A stretch of 64,000 nt of DNA from an uncultured Desulfobacter sp. (GTDB lineage Bacteria > Desulfobacterota > Desulfobacteria > Desulfobacterales > Desulfobacteraceae), in assembly GCF_963664415.1 (NCBI RefSeq), contig NZ_OY761442.1, forward strand, positions 558,001 to 622,000, given 5' to 3'. The position numbers were made by a program, and so were the translations under genes. Below the pieces are notes generated by a model. The model worked only from the letters and a program-made list of their open reading frames with translations, searched no databases and had not been told where the DNA came from. Each line of letters begins with the position of its first letter. The stretch's first letter is position 1. Below, piece by piece: positions 52,708 to 61,994 of this stretch.

Positions 52708-54774
52708 ATGAAAACTGTTTCAACAATGTGCCGTTTCTGCACGAACACATGTCCTGTCGATGCGGTTGTAAAAGACGGGAGACTGATTTCGGTAAAAAGA
52801 AAACCTGTTCCCGGAGTTACCGTGCGCCGCTTCTGTCCGAAAAATGCCGCGGCTCCTCATATTGTCTATGCTCCTGACCGGATTACATCACCGCTCGTCA
52901 GAAACAATGCAGACAGAAATCAGAATTTTAAGAAAGTATCTTGGAATACTGTGCTTTCAGACATGGCAGATAGACTTTTATTCTATAAAAACAAATACGG
53001 TCCGGAATCTGTGGCCTGGCTGAAGGGAACCGGTGAGGACTGGGGGCCGGTCTGGCAGTATACTCAGAGATTTATGCATGCATTCGGGTCACCGAATGTC
53101 ATTGGAAACGGCTCATTGTGCCATACAACAAGAGCTCTGCCCGCTTTTATCACATACGGAACCGGAACCAGGCCGGACACCCTTAATGCCGAATGTATAA
53201 TAGTGTGGGGAAAAAATGATAAAACCTCCAGTCCGCCTGACTATAACCTGCTGATGGAAGGAATAAGGCATGGTGCGAAACTGATTGTCATTGATCCGGT
53301 AAAAACAGACATTGCCGACTCCTCAGCCCTGTGGCTGCAGATAAAACCGGGCTGTGACGGCATTCTGGCCATGTCCATGATGCAGGTCATTATTGCCGAA
53401 AATTTATATGACTCACATTTTGTTGCTGAATGGACGACCGGTTTTGACCGGCTCACAGAGGAGGTACGGAATTATTCACCTGAGCATGTGGCCTCTTCCA
53501 TATGGCTGACCCCTGAGGAGATACGGCAGGCCGCCCGCCTGTATGCCGGATCGAAACCGGCCTGTATAGCAGACGGCAACGGGCTTGACATGAATGCCGA
53601 TGTCACCCGGAATGTGCGGGCTGTCTGTATGTTACGGGCATTGTGCGGAAACCTCGATATTAAGGGAGGTGATGTTTTTCCGCAGAAGGTACCAGTCAGA
53701 GACATGAGTCTGAAAGACGTACTGAATCCGAAAGTGAAGCCGGTCACCGCCGGATACCCTTTGTTCAGCAGTTTCAACAAAGGCGGGGGATCTCCTGTGA
53801 GCACAGTTATCCCCGATGCAATTCTGGATAAAAAACCGTATCCAATCAGGGCTCTTATTATTCAGGCATCCAACCCCCTGGTCACAGCGGCAAACTCACT
53901 ACGGGTTGCGGAAGCCCTGAAACAGGTGGAATTCCTTGTGGTGATTGACCTGTTTATGACACGGACAGCCGGACAGGCAGATATTTTTCTGCCGGCAACC
54001 ACAACTTTTGAAACCACGCAACTGAATATGGCAGGTCTGAACGCAAATAGCATGCTTTTACAGGAAAAAGTGATTGAACCTCTGGGAGACAGCAGGCCAG
54101 GCTGGCAGATTATTTTTGATCTTGCCCGAGCGCTGAAGCTGGACGAAGCGTTTCCCTTTCAGACTGTGGAAGAAGCCATTGATTTCCAGCTTGAACCTTC
54201 CGGTATAACAGTCAGGCAGATGCGTGAGCATCCGGATGGCCTTACCCTGCAAAAACCGGAATTTGAAAAATACAGACAGCACGGTTTCAATACACCTTCC
54301 GGCAAGGTCGAGTTTTATTCGGAAACCTTATCTGATTACGGGTATGAACCGATCCCCTCTTTTGAACTTTCCCGGGCAGGCAGGATCACCTTTGACTATG
54401 CAAAGGAAAAATATCCTCTGGCCGGCATCAGCGGTGAGAAATCAGGCTGGTTTGTTCATTCCCGCTACCGGAACATCCCCTGGATAGTTGAAAAGGAGCC
54501 GGAGCCTTTTATTGACCTGCATCCGGATGATGCGGAGCTGCGGGAGATCAAAGATAATGATTCAGTAAGAATCATATCCCCTAACGGTGAAATTTTCATG
54601 AAGGTCAGACTCAGCGACTCGGTGCGGTGCGGAACCGTCCGTGTTCCCTGGGGATGGGGTGAGCATGACCTGCGCTTCAATATAAACTCCCTGACTGATG
54701 ATGCAGAAAGAGATTCAGTTGCAAGTACGCCTTCAGTCCGGGCCTTTATGTGCGATGTAATAAAAAGGGATTAA
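52708..54774 (+). CDS. Molybdopterin-dependent oxidoreductase (DMSO-reductase superfamily), single subunit
   Basis: 688 residues. N-terminal 4Fe-4S motif: CRFCTNTCPVDAVVKDG with a fourth Cys at FCPK (C-x2-C-x3-C-x27-C). The molybdenum-ligand position appears as Cys in NGSLCHTTRALP. Cofactor-binding parts include IIVWGKNDKTSSPP, LIVIDPVKTDIADSSALWLQ, LIIQASNPLVTAANS and the C-terminal cap HPDDAELREIKDNDSVRI. There is no Tat signal and no neighbouring iron-sulfur or membrane subunit, so it may be a soluble cytoplasmic enzyme. The substrate is unknown; formate, acetylene-hydratase-like or other activities cannot be told apart here. An AGAGGATGT site precedes the ATG. Confidence 0.88.
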   Translation: MKTVSTMCRFCTNTCPVDAVVKDGRLISVKRKPVPGVTVRRFCPKNAAAPHIVYAPDRITSPLVRNNADRNQNFKKVSWNTVLSDMADRLLFYKNKYGPESVAWLKGTGEDWGPVWQYTQRFMHAFGSPNVIGNGSLCHTTRALPAFITYGTGTRPDTLNAECIIVWGKNDKTSSPPDYNLLMEGIRHGAKLIVIDPVKTDIADSSALWLQIKPGCDGILAMSMMQVIIAENLYDSHFVAEWTTGFDRLTEEVRNYSPEHVASSIWLTPEEIRQAARLYAGSKPACIADGNGLDMNADVTRNVRAVCMLRALCGNLDIKGGDVFPQKVPVRDMSLKDVLNPKVKPVTAGYPLFSSFNKGGGSPVSTVIPDAILDKKPYPIRALIIQASNPLVTAANSLRVAEALKQVEFLVVIDLFMTRTAGQADIFLPATTTFETTQLNMAGLNANSMLLQEKVIEPLGDSRPGWQIIFDLARALKLDEAFPFQTVEEAIDFQLEPSGITVRQMREHPDGLTLQKPEFEKYRQHGFNTPSGKVEFYSETLSDYGYEPIPSFELSRAGRITFDYAKEKYPLAGISGEKSGWFVHSRYRNIPWIVEKEPEPFIDLHPDDAELREIKDNDSVRIISPNGEIFMKVRLSDSVRCGTVRVPWGWGEHDLRFNINSLTDDAERDSVASTPSVRAFMCDVIKRD

Positions 54775-54815
54775 TCGCCGTAAAAGCTCTAAACATGCTA
54801 AAAAAACAAATGTCA

Positions 54816-54868
54816 TGCTAACCCGGCGCTGAACTTCACCCTCTGTGCCGGTGAACTTAGCGTTATGT
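54816..54868 (+). repeat. attC-like recombination site
   Basis: TGCTAAC (54816-54822) and GTTATGT (54862-54868) bracket an imperfect palindrome: GCTGAACTTCACC pairs with GGTGAACTTAGC, leaving one extrahelical G and one mismatch, as in integron attC sites. It lies 41 bp after the oxidoreductase stop and 23 bp before the start of a small gene, the usual cassette spacing. No integrase gene is in the window. Confidence 0.45.
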
Positions 54869-54891
54869 CTCTGAAAAAGGTCCATCAATAC

Positions 54892-54906
54892 ATGATAGCA
54901 GAATAC
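54892..54906 (+). pseudogene. Start of the cassette-like membrane protein gene (5' piece)
   Basis: ATGATAGCAGAATAC: codons M-I-A-E-Y. The IS1634-like element follows directly; the gene resumes in frame at 56795. AAAAAGG lies upstream. Confidence 0.7.
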
Positions 54907-56787
54907 CCTGAAAGTCGTATAAAGCGTACACTATTCGGGGCGTACCCCCAGATACTTCAAAAACAGCCTATCTCTGGCGACTGATTCGGTGGACCATCGA
55001 TAATTTCCCATGGCAGTCTGTACCTTTGTGGTTTCGATACAGTCAAACCAATCCAAAATCTGAGAAAGCGAACGTTGTGCAATCCAGTTTTCCAGCTTTT
55101 TTTCGAGCTTGATAAGTGATTGGGTTTTCCCGGATTCTTTTTCCCTCAGCCTGGATTGTATTTCCTTTATTTTTTTTGTCAAAAAACAATGATAACCCAG
55201 AGAGACAAATTGTGTAAATTGTCTCCCACGCAAATTGTCAGGATACCATGTGCGCGGCCGAGCGCCGTCGAGTCTCCCCTTTTGCACGGCAAAAAGTTCT
55301 TCAATTTTTTCACGCAGCCGGTAGTTTTCAAGCGCTGTAAATGTGTCCATAGCCTGATTGCTGACAAGGGCGAAATAGCCAAAGTATTTTTTTGCTTCGG
55401 CAATGGCCTCATCGTTGAACCCAACCTTCAACTGTCCCCCACGCCCCTTTCTGGAGCTTGTCAGGTACTTGTCTATTTTTCTTTGCGCTGATTCCGTAAA
55501 TTCTGTTGTGTTCTCTTCCACCAGCATCTTTAGGTCAAGCAAATCCTTGCGAAAGGCGAGTTCTTTCTTGGCTTCATTGTCGGGGGAATAATAAATGTGG
55601 ACATACAGGCGGCGCGAGAATGTCTCTTTTTCACCGGCAGCTGTGCCGTTGCGTGACCGCTGGCGAACTTTACTGAACTGGTGTGTTAAGCACGAAGTTG
55701 CGCCACAAATTGACGGATCAAACGGGCAGGTGCTGGACATACTCGCTATACTTGGGCGAAGTGCATCAACTGTCTCACGGATCCAGGTAATGTTGGGGTC
55801 AACCAGGGTCAAAAATTTCACATTGCGCAAGGAAAATTCCATCATGTTTTTCTGGCTATAGTAGCCGTTATCAGTAACAACCAGAGGTTTTTCAAGATGG
55901 AGGCATTTAAGCTGTGTCAGAGTGTTTTCAATAGAGATAACATCCGGAACATTGCCTGGTTGTTTGGAGAAGGCTATTGGTTCGCCAGACTTCACGGAAT
56001 ATAGGGTTAAAAGCTTGATCGTGTTGAGTCCGTCTTGAGCTTTGTTGAACCCTTGTCTTGCCTCCGACTGATTTTCAGAATAGGTCGAGATTGTGGTCGA
56101 ATCAAACGCTACCACAGGAGATTTCCCCAGGTGTTCAGCTCGAGCTGAAAAATAGCGTTGAACGCCTTCTTCATTTCGTCCAACATTTTTAAACAGATTG
56201 CCATACACGTCTTCCGTGATTCCTTCATGATATGGAAGTGGGTGCATCACTTGCCAACTTTCAAGGCGTGGCAGCGTATTACCGCCGGATCCGATCCAGT
56301 AACGTGCGATAGACAATATTTTTGCGGCATCGCCCTCACTGAATGAAGCATATACATCATCATCAATACCAGACGCCTTTCCAACCCATTCTAAGATGTC
56401 CGTGAGTCCGGTATGCTGCCGTGTTGCACCGGGAATGCTTCCTTCTCCTTTGCGTTTTTTCGGACGAGTCGGCACAATTTTTTGGGTTCCCGACTTGATT
56501 TTGCCTTTAAGTTTTTGACTGACCGTATATGTCTTCCTGGTCTTTTCGTTGTAGGCCGTTATCCGTTCATAGACGTAAATGTCACCATTCGGACGCTTTT
56601 CACGCCGCTCTCCAACGTGATTTTTCCCTGTTATTGGTTTAGACATGGATAAATTCCCTTTTAAAGTGTATGTATAGTATAATACGTGCATTATAAAAAG
56701 GCAAGAAAAAAGCACGGTTTTTCAATTAAATCCGTGCTTATCGATCGGTTTTAGGGTTTAAAGTGTACGCTTTATACGATTTTCAGG
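54907..56787 (-). mobile_element. IS1634-like element splitting a small membrane-protein gene
   Basis: 1,881 bp. Inverted ends CCTGAAAGTCGTATAAAGCG and CCTGAAAATCGTATAAAGCG (read inward), each followed by TACACT. Flanked by a 7-bp target duplication AGAATAC (54900-54906 and 56788-56794). It contains a single transposase gene. It is a different element from that at 37447. Confidence 0.92.
54931..56646 (-). CDS. IS1634-family transposase (second type)
   Basis: 571 residues from the ATG at 56646 (AAAGGGAA upstream), better than the frame's first ATG 23 codons earlier. The N-terminal basic region (KNHVGERREKRPNGDIYVYE) is followed by a core with VVAFDSTTISTYSENQSEAR (first Asp), LEKPLVVTDNGYYSQKNMME (second Asp) and YRLREKIEELFAVQKGRLDG (Y-x-x-R-x-x-I-E-E, third acid). 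This is the classic IS1634/IS4 Y-(2)-R-(3)-E signature. The frame is intact and the element is likely active. Confidence 0.92.
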   Translation of the reverse strand: MSKPITGKNHVGERREKRPNGDIYVYERITAYNEKTRKTYTVSQKLKGKIKSGTQKIVPTRPKKRKGEGSIPGATRQHTGLTDILEWVGKASGIDDDVYASFSEGDAAKILSIARYWIGSGGNTLPRLESWQVMHPLPYHEGITEDVYGNLFKNVGRNEEGVQRYFSARAEHLGKSPVVAFDSTTISTYSENQSEARQGFNKAQDGLNTIKLLTLYSVKSGEPIAFSKQPGNVPDVISIENTLTQLKCLHLEKPLVVTDNGYYSQKNMMEFSLRNVKFLTLVDPNITWIRETVDALRPSIASMSSTCPFDPSICGATSCLTHQFSKVRQRSRNGTAAGEKETFSRRLYVHIYYSPDNEAKKELAFRKDLLDLKMLVEENTTEFTESAQRKIDKYLTSSRKGRGGQLKVGFNDEAIAEAKKYFGYFALVSNQAMDTFTALENYRLREKIEELFAVQKGRLDGARPRTWYPDNLRGRQFTQFVSLGYHCFLTKKIKEIQSRLREKESGKTQSLIKLEKKLENWIAQRSLSQILDWFDCIETTKVQTAMGNYRWSTESVARDRLFLKYLGVRPE

Positions 56788-56794
56788 AGAATAC

Positions 56795-57194
56795 AGGGCT
56801 AAACTAAAATCAAGCATTAAGCCTTCCATATATATACCTATCGGAGCTGGAGTTGTTTTTTTCTTGGTAATATTTATCAAAGATGACTTAAAGTTGGATC
56901 ACAAAATGGTTGAAGCAACCTTTGCCTTAATGGCTATCTTGTTCATATTTTGTTTGCTATTGATCGGTGTCTGCACATATTTTTACAAAATTACTTTATA
57001 TAATGATGGACTATCTTCATACAATCCATGGGAAAGTTTTAAGTGCTATCATATGAAATGGATTGATATGAAGTATTTAACCATTAAAAGTGTATTTGGA
57101 TATAAATACTATTATATCACCTCATCTGATCAAAAAAAGTGTTTATGGGTGCCATGTAATATCAAAAACAAAGAGCAATTTATAAAAGACGTAC
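56795..57194 (+). pseudogene. Cassette-like two-TM membrane protein, main part
   Basis: With the 15 bp at 54892-54906 this forms MIAEYRAKLKSSIKPSIYIP and on. Two membrane segments (PIGAGVVFFLVIFI, and about FALMAILFIFCLLLIGVCTY) are followed by a soluble part with FYKITLYNDGLSSYNPWESF and IKSVFGYKYYYITSSDQKKC, a pattern like bacterial PH-type domains. The frame is open until the IS66 border at 57194, where it is cut. So the gene was hit twice: split near its start by an IS1634-like element and truncated by IS66. Confidence 0.7.
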
Positions 57195-57216
57195 GTAAGC
57201 GGTGTTTTAACCCCAC

Positions 57217-58761
57217 TCAGCAAGGGACAGATTCAGAAATTTTTTCTTTTTTCACATTATAGGGGAGCAACGCTTGAAAATCATCATTTGTCATTGCCTC
57301 AGGCAGATACTGAAACAGGTACTTGAGATACCAGTACGGTTCCAGTCCATTGGATTTTGCAGTCTCTATCAAACTGTAAATTGCCGCACTCGCCTTTGCA
57401 CCTTGAACCGTATCAGAAAACAGCCAGTTTTTACGACCGATGACAAAAGGCCGGATGGCATTTTCAACCAAATTGTTGTCCGGTCGAATGAACCCTTCAG
57501 TTGTGTATTGGACCAATCGGGGCCATTGGCCGATGGTATAATTGATCGCCTTGCCAAGCAGGCTTTTGGGAGGAACCTTGTTTACTCTTTCATCAAGCCA
57601 CTTCTTAAACTCGGTAAGAATTGGAATCGCCTGGGATTGTCTCTTATTGTACAATTGTTTCGCAGAAAACCCTTGTTCCCGTGCTTCTTTTTCAATTTTA
57701 TAAAGCTTGCTGATATACAACAATGCCGAACCGGCATTTCCGGAAGAATTTGCCTTGTTGCCAAGCGCTTTGGTTACCTCTTTAAACTTCCGACGAGCAT
57801 GAACCCAGCACCCAACATGAACAATATCTTTTTTGGTATCCAGGAAATCATACCCAGCATATCCGTCCGTCTGGACGATGCCCTTAAAACCGTTCAAAAA
57901 TGTTGAAACCACATCCCCAGACCTTGTCGGGTGATATTCGAACAGGATAATCGGCTTGTCTGGTGGTCCACCCCTGAAAATCCACATATAAGATTTGGAT
58001 TTCCGTGGTCCCTTTAAAACTTGGAGAGGAGTTTCATCAATACCAATCATGGGGTTGGCCAGGATGTCGTCCTTCATCATGCCGATGATAATTTCACAGG
58101 CATCTGCCACCTTCATGCCCCATTTACACATGGTTGATCTGGCAAGCTCAATGCCGATTCTGGCAAACTGCTTTTCCTGGCGATAAAATGGCAGTGCATC
58201 TGCAAATTTGGCGGTCAGGATATGGGCAAGCAGTCCCGGAGTGGCAATACTTTTGGGAATAATCTGATCCGGCATCCTGGCAATAGATACGGTGGGGCCT
58301 TCATCTTCAACCCCCTCGCAATTTTTACAGGCGTATTTATACCGGATATTTCGAATCACCCGAACCTTGGCTGGGATATAATCAAGCTGCTCAGAGACTT
58401 CTTCACCGATCTTATCTTTCAAGCAGCCGCAATCGCATTTTCTGTCATTCTCACTGAGTTTATGAACAACATCGACACGGGGAAGATCTGCCGGCAGTGG
58501 TTTGCGGCCGCGTTTTTTGCGGGAATGCTCTGTAATGGTGACGGTATCATCTTCATTCAGAATCGGAAGATCAGGTTCCGGCATATCAAAAAGAGACATT
58601 TGCTCGCCATCTTTGGGCGTTTTTTCTGATTTGCGACCAAAAAGCCTGTCCTGGAGGGATTTAATCTGCTCTTGAAGAATTATGTTTTCATCAAACAAAT
58701 TCAGAGCGATTTCTTTGACTTCATCCAGGCTTTCAGCATCTTTGAGAGTGTCTCTTGTCAT
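57217..58761 (-). CDS. tnpC: IS66-family transposase TnpC
   Basis: 514 residues, full length. N-terminal leucine-rich coiled coil (LFDENIILQEQIKSLQDRLF), a zinc-binding region (KCDCGCLKDKIGEE; YACKNCEG) and the catalytic core: D in GIDETPLQVLKG, D in IVQTDGYAGYDFL, E in NNLVENAIRPFVIGRKNWLF. The region CWVHARRKFKEV is also typical of the family. The copy at 61995 shares most of the 3' half and is interrupted. Confidence 0.95.
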   Translation of the reverse strand: MTRDTLKDAESLDEVKEIALNLFDENIILQEQIKSLQDRLFGRKSEKTPKDGEQMSLFDMPEPDLPILNEDDTVTITEHSRKKRGRKPLPADLPRVDVVHKLSENDRKCDCGCLKDKIGEEVSEQLDYIPAKVRVIRNIRYKYACKNCEGVEDEGPTVSIARMPDQIIPKSIATPGLLAHILTAKFADALPFYRQEKQFARIGIELARSTMCKWGMKVADACEIIIGMMKDDILANPMIGIDETPLQVLKGPRKSKSYMWIFRGGPPDKPIILFEYHPTRSGDVVSTFLNGFKGIVQTDGYAGYDFLDTKKDIVHVGCWVHARRKFKEVTKALGNKANSSGNAGSALLYISKLYKIEKEAREQGFSAKQLYNKRQSQAIPILTEFKKWLDERVNKVPPKSLLGKAINYTIGQWPRLVQYTTEGFIRPDNNLVENAIRPFVIGRKNWLFSDTVQGAKASAAIYSLIETAKSNGLEPYWYLKYLFQYLPEAMTNDDFQALLPYNVKKEKISESVPC

Positions 58762-58805
58762 GGGCTGTATATACCATAACCAAGGGTTTTTTCATAGTTT
58801 TTCGC

Positions 58806-59153
58806 CTAAAAAATCATAGAGTATTTTAGGGGTTTATGAGCCTGATTTATATTCAGTCCATCGACCAGCCAGGTCAGTTCCCGGCTTGTAATATTCATGA
58901 CATCTTTTGGTGAATTCGGCCATTTGAACCGGTCTTTTTCAAGGCGCTTTTGCCACAGGCAAAAACCGTTTTTATCCCAGTATAAAATTTTTAAAATGGT
59001 TTGTGCCCGGTTGCAGAACACAAACAGGGATCCTGAAAATATATCCAACTGCATTCGTTCGCTTACGATAACGGAAAGGCCGTTAATCGCTTTGCGCATG
59101 TCAGTAGTACCCACAGCCAGATAGACTTTTGTGTCTGGTGAAAAGTTCATCAT
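58806..59153 (-). CDS. tnpB: IS66-family accessory protein TnpB
   Basis: 115 residues, the usual length. Contains VYLAVGTTDMRKAINGLSVI and LFVFCNRAQTILKILYWDKN-GFCLWQKRLEKDRF, the IS66 Orf2 signature. It overlaps tnpA by 4 bp (ATGA). TnpB and TnpA are required with TnpC for transposition; their biochemical roles are not established. Confidence 0.94.
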   Translation of the reverse strand: MMNFSPDTKVYLAVGTTDMRKAINGLSVIVSERMQLDIFSGSLFVFCNRAQTILKILYWDKNGFCLWQKRLEKDRFKWPNSPKDVMNITSRELTWLVDGLNINQAHKPLKYSMIF

Positions 59154-59470
59154 GAGATGGATCTCAAGGTTGCAAGAACCCTTTCAAGCGTCTCGCTGGT
59201 GAAACCGTCCGGGATTTCTATTTGTACACCCTGGCCAAGGTTCAACTTCAACCCGGTCGTATGAATATTGGCGGGTATCGGCAACTGGATAAATTCTACA
59301 GGAAGGTTTTGTCTTTTAAATTTTCTTTTCCAATATGTGAACCTGTCTTTGGACAGGTCATTGCGTCTGCAATATTCTGTCTGGGTCAGCCCTGATGTCG
59401 CCCAACGTTCGATGTTTGATTTCCAGTATCTGCTAAGTTTTTCATTTGTTGCTTTTCTTGATCTTGGCAT
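59150..59470 (-). CDS. tnpA: IS66-family accessory protein TnpA
   Basis: 106 residues. A helix-turn-helix at KSNIERWATSGLTQTEYCRR and LSKDRFTYWKRKFKRQ, then a short C-terminal beta part (LKLNLGQGVQIEIPDGFTSE). GGAGG lies 6 nt before the ATG. The layout is that of IS66 Orf1. Confidence 0.9.
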   Translation of the reverse strand: MPRSRKATNEKLSRYWKSNIERWATSGLTQTEYCRRNDLSKDRFTYWKRKFKRQNLPVEFIQLPIPANIHTTGLKLNLGQGVQIEIPDGFTSETLERVLATLRSIS

Positions 59471-59548
59471 GGGGTCGCCTCCTTTTAGTTTGGAGGCATT
59501 ATATGGGCTCGCTGGGCGTGGCGGTAGATGGGGTTTAAATATCGCTTA

Positions 59549-60335
59549 CGGAACACTCGCGTATTTTCATCCCTGTCGATTGTATATGAATTCGAAGCTC
59601 GGGCATGATATTGATTATGCGGCCCGCATGACATTGGAAACGATCTGGCAGAGTTTTGTTCGTAACGGTGGTTTTTATCATGAGTCTGCCTGGAATTGTT
59701 TTGGTCCCTATCTGACCTTGCAGTTAGCCCATGCTTTTCTGTTAATCGGTGACACGGCTCGGATGGATGCTTGTTTACAATGGACTATCGGCAATGCAGG
59801 ATATTCGAAAGTTACGCGTAGTTCCTCCAATGGTGAGATGTGGGATGTAGTTCAGGGCGGCTGGAACGAACAACATTGTCATTCTATAGAGGCAAATTTC
59901 CAGTCATTTCCGGCAAGAGAGTGGTGGTATATGGGAGATATTCCCCATGGCTGGGCGTGTGCAGAGTTTATGATGCTTATGCGCGATATACTCTTTTTCG
60001 AGGCTGATGAGGATCAAGATGGTAAAATTTTCATTGCTCCGGGTATCATGCCCCATTGGTTAGAAAGTGGCAATCGAATGATAACTGTAAAACAAGCTCC
60101 CACCATTTTTGGTGGTTCGTTTGGTTACGAGTTATCCCATTCCCCCCAAAGGAAAAATATATTCATTAAAATCAATGAAATTCCCTCGCAGTATGTTGGC
60201 TATGTTTATCGTTGTCCTTTTGGTTCGAGAATCAAACAGGCGTTTGTTGAACGAAGCAATAATCTGGCAGTGATTGACGGAATGCATGTATATCTTCCAC
60301 CAGGAACGCCTAAGGTTTCAATTACCTATGAATAA
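59549..60335 (+). pseudogene. Glycoside hydrolase of the (alpha/alpha)6 type, C-terminal part
   Basis: From the IS66 border the frame reads AYGTLAYFHPCRLYMNSKLG, then DIDYAARMTLETIWQSFVRN, NGEMWDVVQGGWNEQHCHSI, REWWYMGDIPHGWACAEFMM and a C-terminal beta domain ending VYLPPGTPKVSITYE. The helical repeats with aromatic residues look like a six-hairpin glycosidase. The N-terminal part is replaced by IS66; the apparent start inside the element belongs to the other strand's genes. The exact family is not assigned. Confidence 0.7.
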
Positions 60336-60374
60336 ATAGATTTCATGACAAGGACCAAAGTTTTTTTATAACAG

Positions 60375-60525
60375 CCATGGGCTGACCTGGCCTATCAACA
60401 CCCAGGCTCACCCCACAACAAAACATGAAAGTAATTTAACAACTTATTGGAACTTTCATATAAACAGTTACGGGCTGACCTGGTTTTTTATTGTGGTTCA
60501 GCCCACAACGAAAGTTGAAAAATCT
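60375..60525. repeat. Interspersed intergenic repeat, copy B plus partial third copy
   Basis: GGGCTGACCTGGCCTATCAA then CACCCAGGCTC and CCCACAACAAAA match 2898-2990. From 60465 a shorter copy begins (GGGCTGACCTGG, then a spacer, then TCAGCCCACAACGAAA) in which GGGCTGA/TCAGCCC can form a hairpin. Confidence 0.55.
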
Positions 60526-61337
60526 GAGTAGGTTACACAGCCTTTCTTATAAAAGCTTTATGAAAATATAGCTGTGTTTTGACCCAATATAAATTCCCTA
60601 AATCATGAATCTTAATTTTCATCAAAAGTCAAGATTAGATATTTACCCAAATCGACCATCTAATTTCTGATTTCAACGTAAAATCAATTAATTAACTGCA
60701 TTTGTCTTTCACCAATTTGGTGAAACATAAATCTTGTGAACCTTTTGAATTAACAGAGAAATAACATATTAGGTGGTGGATTTAGGTTTAGTGAATTGCT
60801 TTCCAAATTTTCAGTTTGAAAAGTTCATCAATGATAATCAGAAATGATTTCAATAGGCGAATCATACTCAACACATTGAACAGGTCTATTCTATTTTATT
60901 TTAGGGCGTTGGGGGATAGGGAGAGCCATATGTCTAACATAAACGCTGTGATGCTTATTACTGAAGGTGTTGGTTACTTCTGTTATTCCTGCCTGGTTTA
61001 AAACTTGGCGCAGCGACACTGAATACCATTATTGTGGGCCTTGGTATTACTTGTTTTCATCATGGATACCGCACGAATATTTGAGTGTTCAGAGAATATC
61101 GGATGACACAAGAACGGTTGATTTCTGGCAAATTCATTTACAAAGTCTTATTCCCTGAATATTCTTTACACTCGTCAACCATAATGATATGCAATTCATA
61201 TAGATACTAAGATGTTAACCGTTCCGGTTATCCGTTGATTCCTCATGATATGTGGTTAGATGTCAGAATGCTCAAGATAGCCGGACAATCGGAAAGCTAC
61301 TTGTTAAGTGGTATTACAAATAAATGTAGGTGTTTTA
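60526..61337. other. Gene-free stretch with a short repeat
   Basis: About 800 AT-rich bases with no gene I can support. 60868-60950 (ACTCAACACATTGAACAGG and on) resembles 50378-50455. Near 61020-61045 the sequence AATACCATTATTGTGG recurs from 37209-37225. These look like worn remnants of one interspersed element. Confidence 0.45.
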
Positions 61338-61994
61338 GTGAAAGAAGAATTAAATCAAGAACAGTATCGTTTACTTCTAAGCTGCGCTACTAAAAATAAT
61401 TTCGAAGAGTGGAATGAATATGTTTCAAATTCTAATGATATCATAAGACTACGAGATGCAAATTTTGTAGGTCTAAGTTTTTCAGATACAATTTTTCAGA
61501 ACAAAAAAGGCGAAGGGGCTGATTTATATAAAGCATCGTTCAAAGATGCATCCTTATCAAATGTTGATATGTCTAAGTGTCACTTATGGGAAGCTGATTT
61601 TCAAGGCGCTAAGATTCGAGGATCAACATTCCAAGAAACAGATTTGCACCAAGCGAATTTTGAAAATTCAGTATGTGCGCTTGTTGACTTCACATGCGCA
61701 AGCTTTCGAAAAGCAAATTTAACTTCAGTTGAATTCTTATCCTCAAATTTCTATGAGTGTGACTTTTCAAGATCTGACTTATCTGCCGCAAAATTTTTAG
61801 GAGGTGGGCATAATCCAGTGGTAAATCGAGAGCTACGATTCAATTTATGTGGTACTCTTTTTTGCAATGCTAAATTTACTAATACTACCTATTTTGATAT
61901 CGCTTGTGTGTCAAAGAAAACAGATTTTCGATCAGTTAGTTTTGAGAATGCATGCTTTTCTGCTGGGCTACGTCAAACTTTACAATATTGCAAC
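61338..61994 (+). pseudogene. Pentapeptide-repeat protein, truncated by IS66
   Basis: About 219 codons from a GTG at 61338 (VKEELNQEQYRLLLSC) to the IS66 border. After a helical start the sequence has A(D/N)Lxx repeats (ANFVGLSFSDTIF, ADLYKASFKDASLSNVDMSK, ADFQGAKIRGSTFQETDLHQ, ANFENSVCALVDFTCASFRK, ANLTSVEFLSSNF), which form a right-handed quadrilateral helix. The family normally continues past LRQTLQYCN; the codons after that are IS sequence. Function unknown. Confidence 0.75.

Larger units (their letters stand above)
57195..59548 (-). mobile_element. IS66-family element, copy 1 (complete)
   Basis: 2,354 bp with inverted ends GTAAGCGGTGTTTTAACCCC and GTAAGCGATATTTAAACCCC (read inward). It holds the IS66 set tnpA, tnpB and tnpC, all leftward. 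The 8-bp flanks (AGACGTAC and GGAACACT) do not match, and two unrelated broken genes lie on the sides, so the junction arose by recombination or deletion rather than simple insertion. Confidence 0.9.

Noticed and set aside
59268..59548. N-terminal extension of the glycosidase frame
   Set aside because: These codons are the antisense of IS66 tnpA and the IS end; the true glycosidase sequence begins at the IS border.
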